Part shown: piece by piece, positions 27,681 to 38,000 of the stretch | Numbering within the stretch: position 1 is the stretch's first letter | How the letters are laid out: every line of letters begins with the position of its first letter | Assembly: GCA_018064455.1 (NCBI GenBank) | Contig: JAGHVH010000003.1 | Location: 1-64,000, forward strand | Reading direction: 5' to 3' | From: Candidatus Limimonas egerieequi | GTDB lineage: Bacteria > Bacillota > Clostridia > Oscillospirales > Acutalibacteraceae | DNA: 64,000 bases | Notes under the pieces: model-generated | Database searches by the model: none | The model's input: the letters and a program-made list of their open reading frames with translations, nothing else | What the model was told of the DNA's origin: nothing | Program-made: the position numbers and the translations under genes

Positions 27681-29897
27681 TTATTCAACACCTCTGAAGT
27701 AGAGGCCTCTTGTAAATTCACCTTTTGGTTCGGATGAGTTCTTGTATGCTTTGATTATTGCTTCCACCTTATCTTTGCTCTCAACTGAGAAGTAGAGGAT
27801 TTGGAAGTCGACATTCTTGAGCTCATCCTGCCTATCGGCAAGGTAGATTGGGCGGGAGTTTAGGAGTTCACTTGCGTTGCTGCCGTTTGGCTTGCAAGTG
27901 ACTGGGAAACGGATGCCCTTGCGGTCGGTGAGGTAAAGACTGCTATTGCAGGATTTACAGTTACGACCGTTTTTAATTGGGCAGTTTCGTGTGAGCATGA
28001 GCGGTATCTGGCCGAAGGATACAATACCGCGTGGCAAGGTGCCACGGAGCTTGTTGATGGCCGCAAGCTCAAGCTCGGTTGAAACTACCAAAGAGTGAAG
28101 ACCAAGTTCTTGGTATTCAGAAAGTGCGAAGCTGTTGAATGCGTTGAGCGTTGGGGCACCCATTACGATGAGGCCTGCGCTCTTTGCAAGGAGCACGGCA
28201 TCGAGTGTGCCACAATAGGCAAAGCGAACGCCAATCTTTTTGGCGTCTTTCAGCTTTGCCTTCAGCTCGCGCTGATTGCCATATATTGCGCGAGGCAGCT
28301 CAACGCCAATAGGAACACCAAGTTTTTTGAGCCTTGAATATTTATCTTCAGTTGTAAATATAGGAACAATTATAGAAGTGATTCTTGGAGAACTTAGGTC
28401 TTTGATTAGTTCATCAAAGTTATCTGGAATCTGATCAGCTGATGAGAAGCGGATAACAAGGTTTGGAAGGGTGGCTGTATCATCTTTTCTCCATGTCACG
28501 CCATGTGTGCCAAGTTCTAATAGCTCGGTGCTGACATAGTCCTCGGTTGGCATCTTGTAATCATCAAAGAAGGTTTCTTTTTTGTACCCTCCAGCAAGCT
28601 TTTGCTCAAGTGAGTCAAGTGCCAAGCGGCGGATGCTGTTGATTTCAGATATTGGTATATTTACATTTTCATCAAGCTTGATATCGGTGGTCATTACCTT
28701 GAATGGAGTGCCACCAGTCTTGTGAAGTTGATCACGGATTTTTGATGCCTCTGTCGCATGGTTTTGAGCCTTTTGCACCTTGTATTCCGATGTTACAAAG
28801 GCGTTGATGCGTCCAGTTGATACACTGGCAAGGAGAGGCTTTTTGAGCTCTGCTGTGAGGGACATAGAAACCGGGATGATTTGTGGTTCCTTGTCATAGA
28901 GGCGCTCAAGTTCCTTGAGGACAGCGCCTGTTGCGACTACGTCCTCTTTCTGTCTTGTGCCAAACATTGAACGTCCACGGTTGTCGGTGTAGTAACCATC
29001 GGTAAAGCCTGAACGTGAGAATACGGCACGGAGCTGTTCCTTGAGTCGTGCCTCATTACCTGTTGGAATACCGCTGTAATCCACCTCACCTGGAACGCCA
29101 CTGAACTCTTGGCCCTTTTGATGGCGCCTGATTACAGCGTTGCAGGCTGATACAGCAGCCGCAACATACTCAGGGCGTTTCATACGACCCTCAATCTTGA
29201 ATGAGTCTATGCCAAGGTCAATGAGCTCTGGCAGATGGTCGATGAGGGAGAGGTCTTTGAGTGACAAATCAAATCCCGTACCACCAGCAGCCTCAAATGC
29301 GAGCCTACATGGCTGTGCACAGAGACCTCTGTTGCCTGAACGACCGCCAAGCATACCGGACAGGTAGCACTGGCCAGATACGCACATGCAAAGAGCACCA
29401 TGTATAAAGAGCTCGAGCTCCATACTGGTGTTTTCTCTGATAGTCTTTATTTCTTCAAATGTGAGTTCTCTTGGGAGAACGGCACGTTTGAAGCCAAGCG
29501 CCTCAAGCTGTTTAAAGCCTTCGACGTTCATTACACTCATCTGGGTTGAGGCGTGGAGTGGCATATCTGGCGCCACTTCACGGATTAGGCGTGCAAGGCC
29601 CAAGTCCTGAATAATAAGTGCGTCTACACCAATGGCGCAGACGCACGATACTAGCTCAAGTGCAGATGAGATTTCGGCGTCACCAATTAGGGTGTTGAGG
29701 GTGAGGTATACTTTTACACCACGGACGTGGCAGTAGTCAACTGCCTTTTTCAGTTCATCCTCGGTGAAGTTCTCTGCGTTGCGTCTGGCATTAAAATCGC
29801 CAGCGCCGAGATATACCGCATTCGCACCCGTTCGAACAGCTGCGACAAGGGCGTCGCTGCTGCCACATGGGGCCAAAATTTCAACTGGTTTTGTCAT
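27681..29897 (-). CDS. U32 family peptidase (with DUF3656-type extension)
   Basis: EILAPCGSSDALVAAVRTGANAVYLG, HGALCMCVSGQCYLSGMLGGRSGNRGLCAQPCR. Confidence 0.93.
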   Translation of the reverse strand: MTKPVEILAPCGSSDALVAAVRTGANAVYLGAGDFNARRNAENFTEDELKKAVDYCHVRGVKVYLTLNTLIGDAEISSALELVSCVCAIGVDALIIQDLGLARLIREVAPDMPLHASTQMSVMNVEGFKQLEALGFKRAVLPRELTFEEIKTIRENTSMELELFIHGALCMCVSGQCYLSGMLGGRSGNRGLCAQPCRLAFEAAGGTGFDLSLKDLSLIDHLPELIDLGIDSFKIEGRMKRPEYVAAAVSACNAVIRRHQKGQEFSGVPGEVDYSGIPTGNEARLKEQLRAVFSRSGFTDGYYTDNRGRSMFGTRQKEDVVATGAVLKELERLYDKEPQIIPVSMSLTAELKKPLLASVSTGRINAFVTSEYKVQKAQNHATEASKIRDQLHKTGGTPFKVMTTDIKLDENVNIPISEINSIRRLALDSLEQKLAGGYKKETFFDDYKMPTEDYVSTELLELGTHGVTWRKDDTATLPNLVIRFSSADQIPDNFDELIKDLSSPRITSIIVPIFTTEDKYSRLKKLGVPIGVELPRAIYGNQRELKAKLKDAKKIGVRFAYCGTLDAVLLAKSAGLIVMGAPTLNAFNSFALSEYQELGLHSLVVSTELELAAINKLRGTLPRGIVSFGQIPLMLTRNCPIKNGRNCKSCNSSLYLTDRKGIRFPVTCKPNGSNASELLNSRPIYLADRQDELKNVDFQILYFSVESKDKVEAIIKAYKNSSEPKGEFTRGLYFRGVE

Positions 29898-29903
29898 ATG
29901 AAA

Positions 29904-30257
29904 TTAGAATGATTTCATTGAGCCACTGCGAAGTGACTGGATTTCCTTGTTGAGGCGCTCAACGTCGCGCTTTGCAACTTCTGCTTCCATCTTGTAACGA
30001 GCAGAATCCTCAAGGTATTCCTTGATCTGAGCACGAAGGTTGTCAGCTGTGTCAGTTGCCTTCTTAGCTGTGTCTGCATAATCAAGAGATGCAAGGATAG
30101 CAGCCTGTGTGATTGAAAGGCGGCTGTTGTCATGAACAATCTTAGAAAGAGTTTCATCAAGATTGTTTGCAAGCTCTAATACGTACTTTGGATCGTCCTC
30201 TGTTGTGATGTAGTAATCGCTGCCACAGATAGAAACCTTTACTTTGTTCTTTTCCAT
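29904..30257 (-). CDS. zapA: Cell division protein ZapA
   Basis: MEKNKVKVSICGSDYYITTEDDPKYVLELANNLDETL, C-terminal coiled coil. Confidence 0.88.
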   Translation of the reverse strand: MEKNKVKVSICGSDYYITTEDDPKYVLELANNLDETLSKIVHDNSRLSITQAAILASLDYADTAKKATDTADNLRAQIKEYLEDSARYKMEAEVAKRDVERLNKEIQSLRSGSMKSF

Positions 30258-30331
30258 ATCTTAAACCTCACTAAAATTAATCAATATAACTATTAAGAAA
30301 AGTATATCATAAGGGGCAATCTAAATAAAGA

Positions 30332-32263
30332 TTAAATTTTGGAACCCCTTCTGTAATTTTTAAGAATAACTGGTACGTTCTCTAAAAGGACATAACCACA
30401 TGATGGGAGCCTTACGAGGTCACCATCTACGAGCACTCCATCACTTTGAAGGATTGCTGTTGCATCCGTTATTGTCGATGGAAGGGTGTAGTTGATGGCG
30501 TCATCGCCACGGTTTACGAGTACGATGATTGAGTAACTCTTGCCGTACTCGTCAGTGTTGCGACGCTCGAAACATACGACACCGTCTGCGGCGGAGATTG
30601 GTACGAAGTCAGCATCGCGGAATACATATGATTTGTGCTGTCTTACCTCTCCGAGTTCCTTGTAGAAGGCAAGGAGGTCCTCATTAATGTCGTACCAAGG
30701 AAGGCCTTGACGGTTGAATGGGTCACGGCCACCCTCCATGCCCACCTCATCTCCATAGTAGATGGATGGGAAGCCAGGTAAGGTGTACTGCAAAACTGTT
30801 GCAACCTTGAGGAGTGCTAAAGCGTGTTCACGCTCACTCTCATCAAGCTTTAGTTTTGCCTGTGCCTCGCGTGGCATATTCTCGCAGTTGTATCCTGCGA
30901 GCAGAGTGAGTATTCGTTCTGTATCATGAGTGCCAAGAGGGTTCATCAGAGAATCAACTATCTGTTTTGGATAGTTCTCTGTGATAGTTAAAATCTGCTC
31001 AAAGAAGTTCTCGGCATTGTCGCGTGCGACAAAGTCAATGATAGCGTTCCTAAACGGATAGTTCATTACGCTATCAAGCTCAGAGCCGAGAAGGTACTTG
31101 CGTCGTACGCCGTATGACGTCTTGTTTGACGCATCCTCCCAAACCTCGCCAAGGAGCAAAGCCTCAGGTTTTACGGCTTTGATTCTCTCTTTGATAGCGG
31201 CGATGAATTCATCTGGAAGTTCGTCAGCTACGTCAAGCCTCCATCCGTCGGCACCGAGTAGCAACCACTTCTCGATGACACCGCCATTACCTGTGATGAA
31301 TTCAAGGTAGGAAGGTTCTTCCTCAATAATCTCAGGAAGGATTGGAACTCCCCACCAAGATTTATAGGAGTCTGGCCAGTTTTCAAACTTGTACCAGGAG
31401 TAATATGGTGATTCCTTGGACTGGTATGCGCCAACTGATGAGTAGTGGTTATACTTGTTAAAGTAGATACTGTCATCACCTGTGTGGCTGAATACACCAT
31501 CAAGGATAATTTTGATTCCTAGTTTATGAGCCGCTGCGCAGAGGGAGATGAAATCGTCCTCTTTGCCAAGGAGCGGGTCAATTGCCATATAGTTGGCTGT
31601 GTTGTACCTGTGGTTTGAGTGTGCCTCAAAAATTGGGTTTAAGTAGATGATGTCTACTCCCAAATCCTTAAGGTATGGGAGTTTCTCCTCAATGCCCTTA
31701 AGGTCACCACCTAGGTAGTCGTTGTTCCAAAGCCCTGTCTCTGGATCCGCTGTATACTGTGGCATTGAACGCCAGCGGACAAGTTTGGCCTCCATTGGAA
31801 TAATCTTTTGTGTACCAGAACTAAAGAACCTATCTGGGAAAATCTGGTACATGATTCCGCCTTTCCACTGGCTTGCAACCTCTTGCTCGCCAGAGTAGAC
31901 GGTGAGCTGCCACGAATCATCTTCACCGTCAACATAGCCGTTGCTATATTGACCTTTGAAGATGTTGTGTGTATAGCCACCGGCTATAAATGTAAAGTGG
32001 TACCAGAAAAGTCCAACGTCAGTTGGAGTGTAGTTAAGTTCCCAGTAAACAGAGCCAGCATAGTGCTCGTCTGTGCGACTTAAATGGTATTCCTCTGTCT
32101 TGACTGTTGCATCATTAAGGACAACAAGCTTTGCCTCGGTGATATCAAGACCACCGAAGTTCTCAGGGAGCAAGAGACGCAATTTGACAGTCTGATTTAC
32201 TGCTATTGCGCCATAGATGCTCTTATAATGTCTGTCTCTTGAATTGTAGATGTGCTCAGGCAT
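30332..32263 (-). CDS. Glycoside hydrolase family 13 (neopullulanase/cyclomaltodextrinase-like)
   Basis: MYQIFPDRFF, IKIILDGVFSHTGDDS, DGWRLDVADELP, GDEVGMEGGRDPFNRQGLPW. Confidence 0.93.
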   Translation of the reverse strand: MPEHIYNSRDRHYKSIYGAIAVNQTVKLRLLLPENFGGLDITEAKLVVLNDATVKTEEYHLSRTDEHYAGSVYWELNYTPTDVGLFWYHFTFIAGGYTHNIFKGQYSNGYVDGEDDSWQLTVYSGEQEVASQWKGGIMYQIFPDRFFSSGTQKIIPMEAKLVRWRSMPQYTADPETGLWNNDYLGGDLKGIEEKLPYLKDLGVDIIYLNPIFEAHSNHRYNTANYMAIDPLLGKEDDFISLCAAAHKLGIKIILDGVFSHTGDDSIYFNKYNHYSSVGAYQSKESPYYSWYKFENWPDSYKSWWGVPILPEIIEEEPSYLEFITGNGGVIEKWLLLGADGWRLDVADELPDEFIAAIKERIKAVKPEALLLGEVWEDASNKTSYGVRRKYLLGSELDSVMNYPFRNAIIDFVARDNAENFFEQILTITENYPKQIVDSLMNPLGTHDTERILTLLAGYNCENMPREAQAKLKLDESEREHALALLKVATVLQYTLPGFPSIYYGDEVGMEGGRDPFNRQGLPWYDINEDLLAFYKELGEVRQHKSYVFRDADFVPISAADGVVCFERRNTDEYGKSYSIIVLVNRGDDAINYTLPSTITDATAILQSDGVLVDGDLVRLPSCGYVLLENVPVILKNYRRGSKI

Positions 32264-32282
32264 AAGAATACCTCCTATTTAA

Positions 32283-34685
32283 CTAATTAACAGGGGATGC
32301 GTGCCAGATGTTCTTTGCATATTCGTCAATTGCTCTGTCAGCTGCGAATACGCCAGCGCTTGCTGTGTTCATGAGTGACATACGTGTCCATGACTTCTTG
32401 TCCTTGTATGCTTCCATAAGTTCGTGGTGAACTCTGTGGTAGTCATCAAAGTCAGCCATAATCATGTATGGGTCAACATGGACTGCGTTTGCGATTTCAG
32501 GGAATTGCAAGCCGTTAACACCATCATTTACAAAGTCGATTACTCGACGGATAAGTGGGTTCTGGTTGAAGTAACTGTATGAGTCATAGTGGTTTTGTAA
32601 ATCCTGAACCTCTGGTGTCCTCATACCAAAGATAAAGATGTTGTCATTGCCAACAGCATCATGAATCTCTACGTTTGCGCCGTCAAGTGTACCGATGGTT
32701 ACGGCGCCGTTAATCATGAGCTTCATGTTGCCGGTACCTGATGCCTCTGTACCGGCAAGGGATATCTGCTCCGAGATATCCGCTGCTGGCATAAGGTGCT
32801 CAGCAAGGGAAACATTGTAGTCCTCAAGATAAACAATCTTGATCTTGCCCTTGATAACTGGGTCATTGTTAACAACCTCTGCAAGGTTGCAGATAAAGCT
32901 GATAATTTTCTTTGCCATAAAGTAGCCAGCGGCTGCTTTGGCACCAAAGATGTATGTCCTTGGGACAAAGTCCATATCAGGATTGTCGCGAAGTTCTAGG
33001 TAGTTCGCAACAATATCAAATGCATTGAGGAGCTGACGTTTGTACTCGTGGAGTCTCTTAACCTGTACATCAAATACAGAGTTTGGATCGATGTCGATAC
33101 CTTGAGTCTCTTTGATGTACTTGGCAAACTCAACCTTGTTCTGGTACTTGATATCAGCGAACTTCTCGAGTACCTTGTCATCATCCTTGTACTTCTTGAG
33201 CTTTTCGAGCTCGGCGCCATCATAGATGAAGCCGTCGCCGATGAGTTTTGTTATGTAAGCGGTAAGCTCTGGGTTTGCTTGGCAGAGCCAACGTCTGTGA
33301 GCGATACCGTTTGTGACATTCTTAAACTTCTTAGGTGTGAGCTTATAGAAATCGTGGAAGATTGTATCCTTCAAAATCTCGCTGTGGAGAGCGGATACGC
33401 CGTTTACGCTGTGGCAAGTTGCAACACAGAGGTTTGCCATACGTACGATGCCGTTTGAGCAGATAGCCATCTCCTCAACCTTGCCCGCATCGTGGTAGAG
33501 GTCCCAGATGAATGCGCGATAGCGGTTATCTATTTCCTTAACTATCTGATAGATTCGTGGGATGAGGGTAATCATGATATCCTCAGGCCAGCACTCAAGT
33601 GCCTCTTTCATTACTGTGTGGTTTGTGTATGCAAATGTCTGTGAAACAAGCTTCCAAGCGTCATCCCAACCAAGTCCGCAGTCATCCATAAAGATACGCA
33701 TGAGCTCTGGGATTGCAAGTGTTGGGTGTGTGTCGTTGATGTGGATAGCCATCTTTTCTGGGATGGTATCAATTGACTTGTTTTGACGAAGGTGACGCCT
33801 TACAACATCCTGCATTGAAGCAGATACAAGGAAGTACTGCTGACGGAGGCGAAGGCTCTTGCCCTCTGGGTGGTTGTCAGCAGGGTAGAGGACTTTGCAG
33901 ATTACCTCTGCCATAGCCTGCTGCTCAACTGCACGGATGTAGTCACCTTGGTTAAAGAGACTCATATCAAAGCCTGGCGCGTCGGCCTTCCAAAGACGAA
34001 GTCTTGAGTAAGCTTTGCCGTCCTTGCCAGGTACATACATGTCATAAGGGGTTGCAACGACAGATATGGCGTTGCTTGTCTTGGTTACAAAGTAACCATC
34101 TTGCCAACTGCTCTCGATGTCGCCGCCGAATTGAACTGTTACCTTGAGGTCATCCTTTGGCGTGAGCCAAATCTCACCGCCAGGAAGCCAGTAATCAGGG
34201 AGCTCTGTCTGCCAACCGTCGATAAGCTTTTGCTTAAAGATACCGCATTCATAGAGAATGCTGTATCCCATTGAAGCGTATCCGCCGGTTGCAAGAGCAT
34301 CAAGGTAACATGCGGCAAGGCGACCGAGACCGCCGTTGCCAAGACCTGCGTCTGGTTCGCATTCGTATATTTTATCTATGCTTATATCAAGGCTTGCTAG
34401 CGCCTTCTTGGCAACGTCGCTAAGGCCCAAGTTATAGAGATTATTCTTGAGCGAGCGACCCATCAAAAACTCCATGCACATGTAGTACACTGTCTTGGAG
34501 CTCTTATCATTTTTGATGCGCTCTATATACTCGTGTCCGCCCTCTTGAAGCTTTTCCTTAACTACTGTTGAGACAGCCTTGTATACCTGGTTGTCATCGG
34601 CAAGTTCTGGAGTAACACCATAGAGGTGTGAAAGCTTCTTTACAACAGCTTCACGGAATTGTTTTTGTGTCATTGAATAGTTCAT
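32283..34685 (-). CDS. glgP: Glycogen/starch phosphorylase
   Basis: MEFLMGRSLKNNLYNLG, KRLHEYKRQLLN, EQISLAGTEASGTGNMKLMINGAVTIGTLDGANVEI. Confidence 0.97.
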   Translation of the reverse strand: MNYSMTQKQFREAVVKKLSHLYGVTPELADDNQVYKAVSTVVKEKLQEGGHEYIERIKNDKSSKTVYYMCMEFLMGRSLKNNLYNLGLSDVAKKALASLDISIDKIYECEPDAGLGNGGLGRLAACYLDALATGGYASMGYSILYECGIFKQKLIDGWQTELPDYWLPGGEIWLTPKDDLKVTVQFGGDIESSWQDGYFVTKTSNAISVVATPYDMYVPGKDGKAYSRLRLWKADAPGFDMSLFNQGDYIRAVEQQAMAEVICKVLYPADNHPEGKSLRLRQQYFLVSASMQDVVRRHLRQNKSIDTIPEKMAIHINDTHPTLAIPELMRIFMDDCGLGWDDAWKLVSQTFAYTNHTVMKEALECWPEDIMITLIPRIYQIVKEIDNRYRAFIWDLYHDAGKVEEMAICSNGIVRMANLCVATCHSVNGVSALHSEILKDTIFHDFYKLTPKKFKNVTNGIAHRRWLCQANPELTAYITKLIGDGFIYDGAELEKLKKYKDDDKVLEKFADIKYQNKVEFAKYIKETQGIDIDPNSVFDVQVKRLHEYKRQLLNAFDIVANYLELRDNPDMDFVPRTYIFGAKAAAGYFMAKKIISFICNLAEVVNNDPVIKGKIKIVYLEDYNVSLAEHLMPAADISEQISLAGTEASGTGNMKLMINGAVTIGTLDGANVEIHDAVGNDNIFIFGMRTPEVQDLQNHYDSYSYFNQNPLIRRVIDFVNDGVNGLQFPEIANAVHVDPYMIMADFDDYHRVHHELMEAYKDKKSWTRMSLMNTASAGVFAADRAIDEYAKNIWHASPVN

Positions 34686-34748
34686 TAAACTTGGTCCACC
34701 TAACGTCTAAAATGTATATAAAAATATACATTACATTATAATATAAAA

Positions 34749-34775
34749 GCGCCGTTGGTACAATACCAACGGCGC
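34749..34775 (-). terminator. Terminator of the iron-ADH gene
   Basis: GCGCCGTTGGTA/TACCAACGGCGC followed by TTTT on minus strand. Confidence 0.8.
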
Positions 34776-34789
34776 AAAATAGTGCCTAA

Positions 34790-36040
34790 TTATTTAATCA
34801 TAATTTCGTCACGAACGAACTTCTCGATTTCAGCCTGTGTGAAGATCTGCTTAACTGGGTATGTTGGAAGTACCTCAGCGATGCAGTGCTCAGCGATCCA
34901 AGGAATATCTTCTTCCTTGATGCAATCGAAGCCTGTTGGGATCTCCATACGAGCGTTCATAGCTTCAACTTCAGCGATGAACTTCTTAGCCTTTTCTTCG
35001 TCTGTTGCACCTATGATGCCAACATAGTCAGCGATCTCAGCGAGCTTGTCATAAACGTATGGGCCAAGGAGAGCGTCTGAGAATACGTGTGGAAGGATTA
35101 CAGACATTGCAAGACCGTGAGGAACACCGTACTTACCGCCGAGTCTGTGACCGATACCATGAACGTAACCAACGCCGCCACGTGTGAAGCAGAGACCTGC
35201 ATAGTAAGAAGCAAGGAGCATGTTGCCGCGAGCTTCGAGGTCAGAACCGTTGTTGTAAGCCTTTTCGAGGTTCTCGAAAATAAGCTTGATAGCCTTAAGG
35301 CCATAGTCGTTGAACTTCTTGTCGTTGTACCAAATATTTGTGTAACCTTCAACAGCATGAGTCATAGCATCCATACCTGTTGTAGATGTAACTTTCTTTG
35401 GAAGACCAGCTGTGAGCTCTGGATCAAGAACTGCATAACGAGCACGGATAAATGGATCCATGATTGGGAACTTATCGTGTGTTGATGCGTCAGTAATAAC
35501 AGCAGCGATAGTTGTTTCCGAACCTGTACCAGCTGTTGTTGGAACTGCATAGAGTGGAGGTGGGATAAGGCCATTCATCTTCTTTGCTGGAAGGAATACC
35601 TTGAAAGTACCACTCATCTTAGCTACTGGACGCTCAGGTCTTGCTACGCGAGCAATTGTACCCTTAGCGCAGTCCATTGGTGAGCCACCGCCTACAGCGA
35701 TAACTGCCTGGCAGTTATTGTCGTTGTAAAGTTTAAGAGCTGCTTCAACGTTTTCGATTGTTGGGTTAGGCTGTACCTCATCATATACAACGTACTTAAC
35801 GCCTGCTTCGTCAAGAGCCTTGAAAAGACCGTCGAGAAGGTTAAGACCCATAAGGCCCTTATCAGTTACTACGAGAACCTGATTCTTGCCTTTTTTCTTA
35901 ACTACTGCTGGAAGCTTTTTGATAGCACCAGGGCCGTCGATGATTGTTGGATCTGGGAAGAACCAGCCCCAGCAATACATGAGAGCTGTGAATACTACTT
36001 CAATAGCTCTCCAGTAGATTTTCTTTAAAGTCCACATCAT
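34790..36040 (-). CDS. Iron-containing alcohol dehydrogenase
   Basis: AVGGGSPMDCAKG, TTAGTGSETTIAAVITD, GVGYVHGIGHRLGGKYGVPHGLAMSVILP; MMWTLKK start with GGGAGG RBS. Confidence 0.93.
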   Translation of the reverse strand: MMWTLKKIYWRAIEVVFTALMYCWGWFFPDPTIIDGPGAIKKLPAVVKKKGKNQVLVVTDKGLMGLNLLDGLFKALDEAGVKYVVYDEVQPNPTIENVEAALKLYNDNNCQAVIAVGGGSPMDCAKGTIARVARPERPVAKMSGTFKVFLPAKKMNGLIPPPLYAVPTTAGTGSETTIAAVITDASTHDKFPIMDPFIRARYAVLDPELTAGLPKKVTSTTGMDAMTHAVEGYTNIWYNDKKFNDYGLKAIKLIFENLEKAYNNGSDLEARGNMLLASYYAGLCFTRGGVGYVHGIGHRLGGKYGVPHGLAMSVILPHVFSDALLGPYVYDKLAEIADYVGIIGATDEEKAKKFIAEVEAMNARMEIPTGFDCIKEEDIPWIAEHCIAEVLPTYPVKQIFTQAEIEKFVRDEIMIK

Positions 36041-36287
36041 TATGTTTACCTCCCTTATAAAAATGTTAGGACGCCTTTTATTATACAATAAGGAAATGAA
36101 TAATGATATAGTAAATTTTCCAAATTAAATGAACATTTTTAGTGAAATGCACAAAAACCACTGTATTTTATCGGACATCACTCATTGAAATTGCAAGATT
36201 CAAATCAAAAACTTGCAAAACTGTTGACTAATAGATGTCAAAGTAGTATATTTTTAGCGTAAATTTGCAAGAAAGGTCTTGAAAACA

Positions 36288-37634
36288 ATGAACGAATATA
36301 TCGAAAGTGTAATTGCAAAAGTTAAAGAACGCGATGCTGACAAGCCTGAATTCATTCAGACAGTTGAGGAAGTATTCAGTTCTCTTGAAAAAGTAATCGA
36401 CCAGCGCCCTGACTACGTAGCTGCTGACATCCTTGGTCGTATGGTAGAGCCAGAGCGTTTCATCAGCTTCCGTGTTGCATGGGTTGACGATGCAGGTAAG
36501 GTACAGGTTAACCGTGGTTACCGTGTACAGTTCAACTCTGCTATCGGTCCATACAAGGGTGGTCTTCGTTTCCATCCATCAGTAAACCCATCAATCATTT
36601 GGTTCCTTGGTTTCGAGCAGACATTTAAGAACTCTCTTACATCACTTCCTATGGGCGGTGGTAAAGGTGGTTCTGACTTTGACCCACGTGGTAAGTCAGA
36701 TGCAGAGGTTATGCGTTTCTGCCAGGCATTCATGACAGAACTCCAGCGTCACATCGGTCCTAACGTTGACGTACCAGCTGGTGATATCGGAGTAGGCGGA
36801 CGTGAAATTGGTTACCTCTTTGGCCAGTACAAGAGAATTAAGGACGCTTATGAAAACGGCGTATTGACAGGTAAGGGCTTTAGCTACGGTGGTTCCCTCA
36901 TCCGTCCAGAAGCAACAGGCTTCGGCGCTATTTACTATACACAGGAAGTTCTCGCTCATGAAGGCGAGAAGGTAGAAGGCAAGACATTTGCAGTATCAGG
37001 TTTCGGTAACGTTGCTTGGGGTGCTTGCTCAAAGATTGCTGAACTCGGCGGTAAGGCTGTTACAATCTCTGGTCCTGATGGTTACATCTATGATCCAGAC
37101 GGTATCGTAACAAAGGAGAAGCTCGACTTTATGCTTGAGATGCGTGCTTCAGGCCGTGACAAGGTTCAGGATTATGCTGACAAGTTTGGCGTACAGTTCT
37201 TCCCTGGCCAGAAGCCATGGGGCCAGAAGGTAGACATCTGCCTTCCATGCGCTACTCAGAACGAGATCAACATGGACGAAGCAAAGAAGATCGTTGACAA
37301 CGGTACAAAGTACTACATCGAAGTTGCTAACATGCCAACAACAAACGAAGCTCTTGCATTCATCGTAGAATCAGGCGCAATCGTTGCTCCATCAAAGGCA
37401 GTTAACGCTGGTGGCGTTGCTACATCTGGTCTTGAGATGTCTCAGAACTCTGAGCGTCTTTCATGGTCAGCTGAAGAAGTAGATGCAAAGCTTCACACAA
37501 TCATGAAGAACATCTACAGCGCATCAGTTGCAGCATCTGAGAAGTACGGTCTTGGCTATGACCTCATCGCTGGCGCAAACATCGCTGGTTTCGAGAAGGT
37601 TGCAGAGGCAATGCTTGCTCAGGGTATCTATTAA
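36288..37634 (+). CDS. gdhA: NADP-specific glutamate dehydrogenase
   Basis: RVQFNSAIGPYKGGLRFHPSVN, LTSLPMGGGKGGSDFDPRGKSD. Confidence 0.97.
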   Translation: MNEYIESVIAKVKERDADKPEFIQTVEEVFSSLEKVIDQRPDYVAADILGRMVEPERFISFRVAWVDDAGKVQVNRGYRVQFNSAIGPYKGGLRFHPSVNPSIIWFLGFEQTFKNSLTSLPMGGGKGGSDFDPRGKSDAEVMRFCQAFMTELQRHIGPNVDVPAGDIGVGGREIGYLFGQYKRIKDAYENGVLTGKGFSYGGSLIRPEATGFGAIYYTQEVLAHEGEKVEGKTFAVSGFGNVAWGACSKIAELGGKAVTISGPDGYIYDPDGIVTKEKLDFMLEMRASGRDKVQDYADKFGVQFFPGQKPWGQKVDICLPCATQNEINMDEAKKIVDNGTKYYIEVANMPTTNEALAFIVESGAIVAPSKAVNAGGVATSGLEMSQNSERLSWSAEEVDAKLHTIMKNIYSASVAASEKYGLGYDLIAGANIAGFEKVAEAMLAQGIY

Positions 37635-37652
37635 TAGAAGACGACAAATGCA

Positions 37653-37683
37653 AAGGGGTTCCCAACCGGGAACCCCTTATTAT
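37653..37683 (+). terminator. Rho-independent terminator
   Basis: AAGGGGTTCCC/GGGAACCCCTT. Confidence 0.8.
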
Positions 37684-37776
37684 TATCCTTTATAAATAAT
37701 TGACATAGGAAACGCTTAGGATTACAATGAAAGTACCGGCCAAGAACTTTTGTTTGTTATTCCGGAGGTGTAGAAT

Positions 37777-37986
37777 ATGAAACTTATCGAATGCGCAGAA
37801 CAACTTAGAAACAGTGGCTTTACAGTATATACTTGGAGGCCATCAGAGGGTACAGTGGAACCGGACATCATAGCACGGAAGAATGGCCAACTTTACAATG
37901 TGTACCTAGGGCGCAATGCATTTTTGGAGGGCGCGATTAACGCCTTTGCATTTGCTCATAATGCGAGAGTAGTTTACGTCATTTAA
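37777..37986 (+). CDS. Hypothetical protein (69 aa)
   Basis: RBS GGAGG; no recognised family. Confidence 0.6.
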   Translation: MKLIECAEQLRNSGFTVYTWRPSEGTVEPDIIARKNGQLYNVYLGRNAFLEGAINAFAFAHNARVVYVI

Positions 37987-38000
37987 TCTGGAGGGGAACT

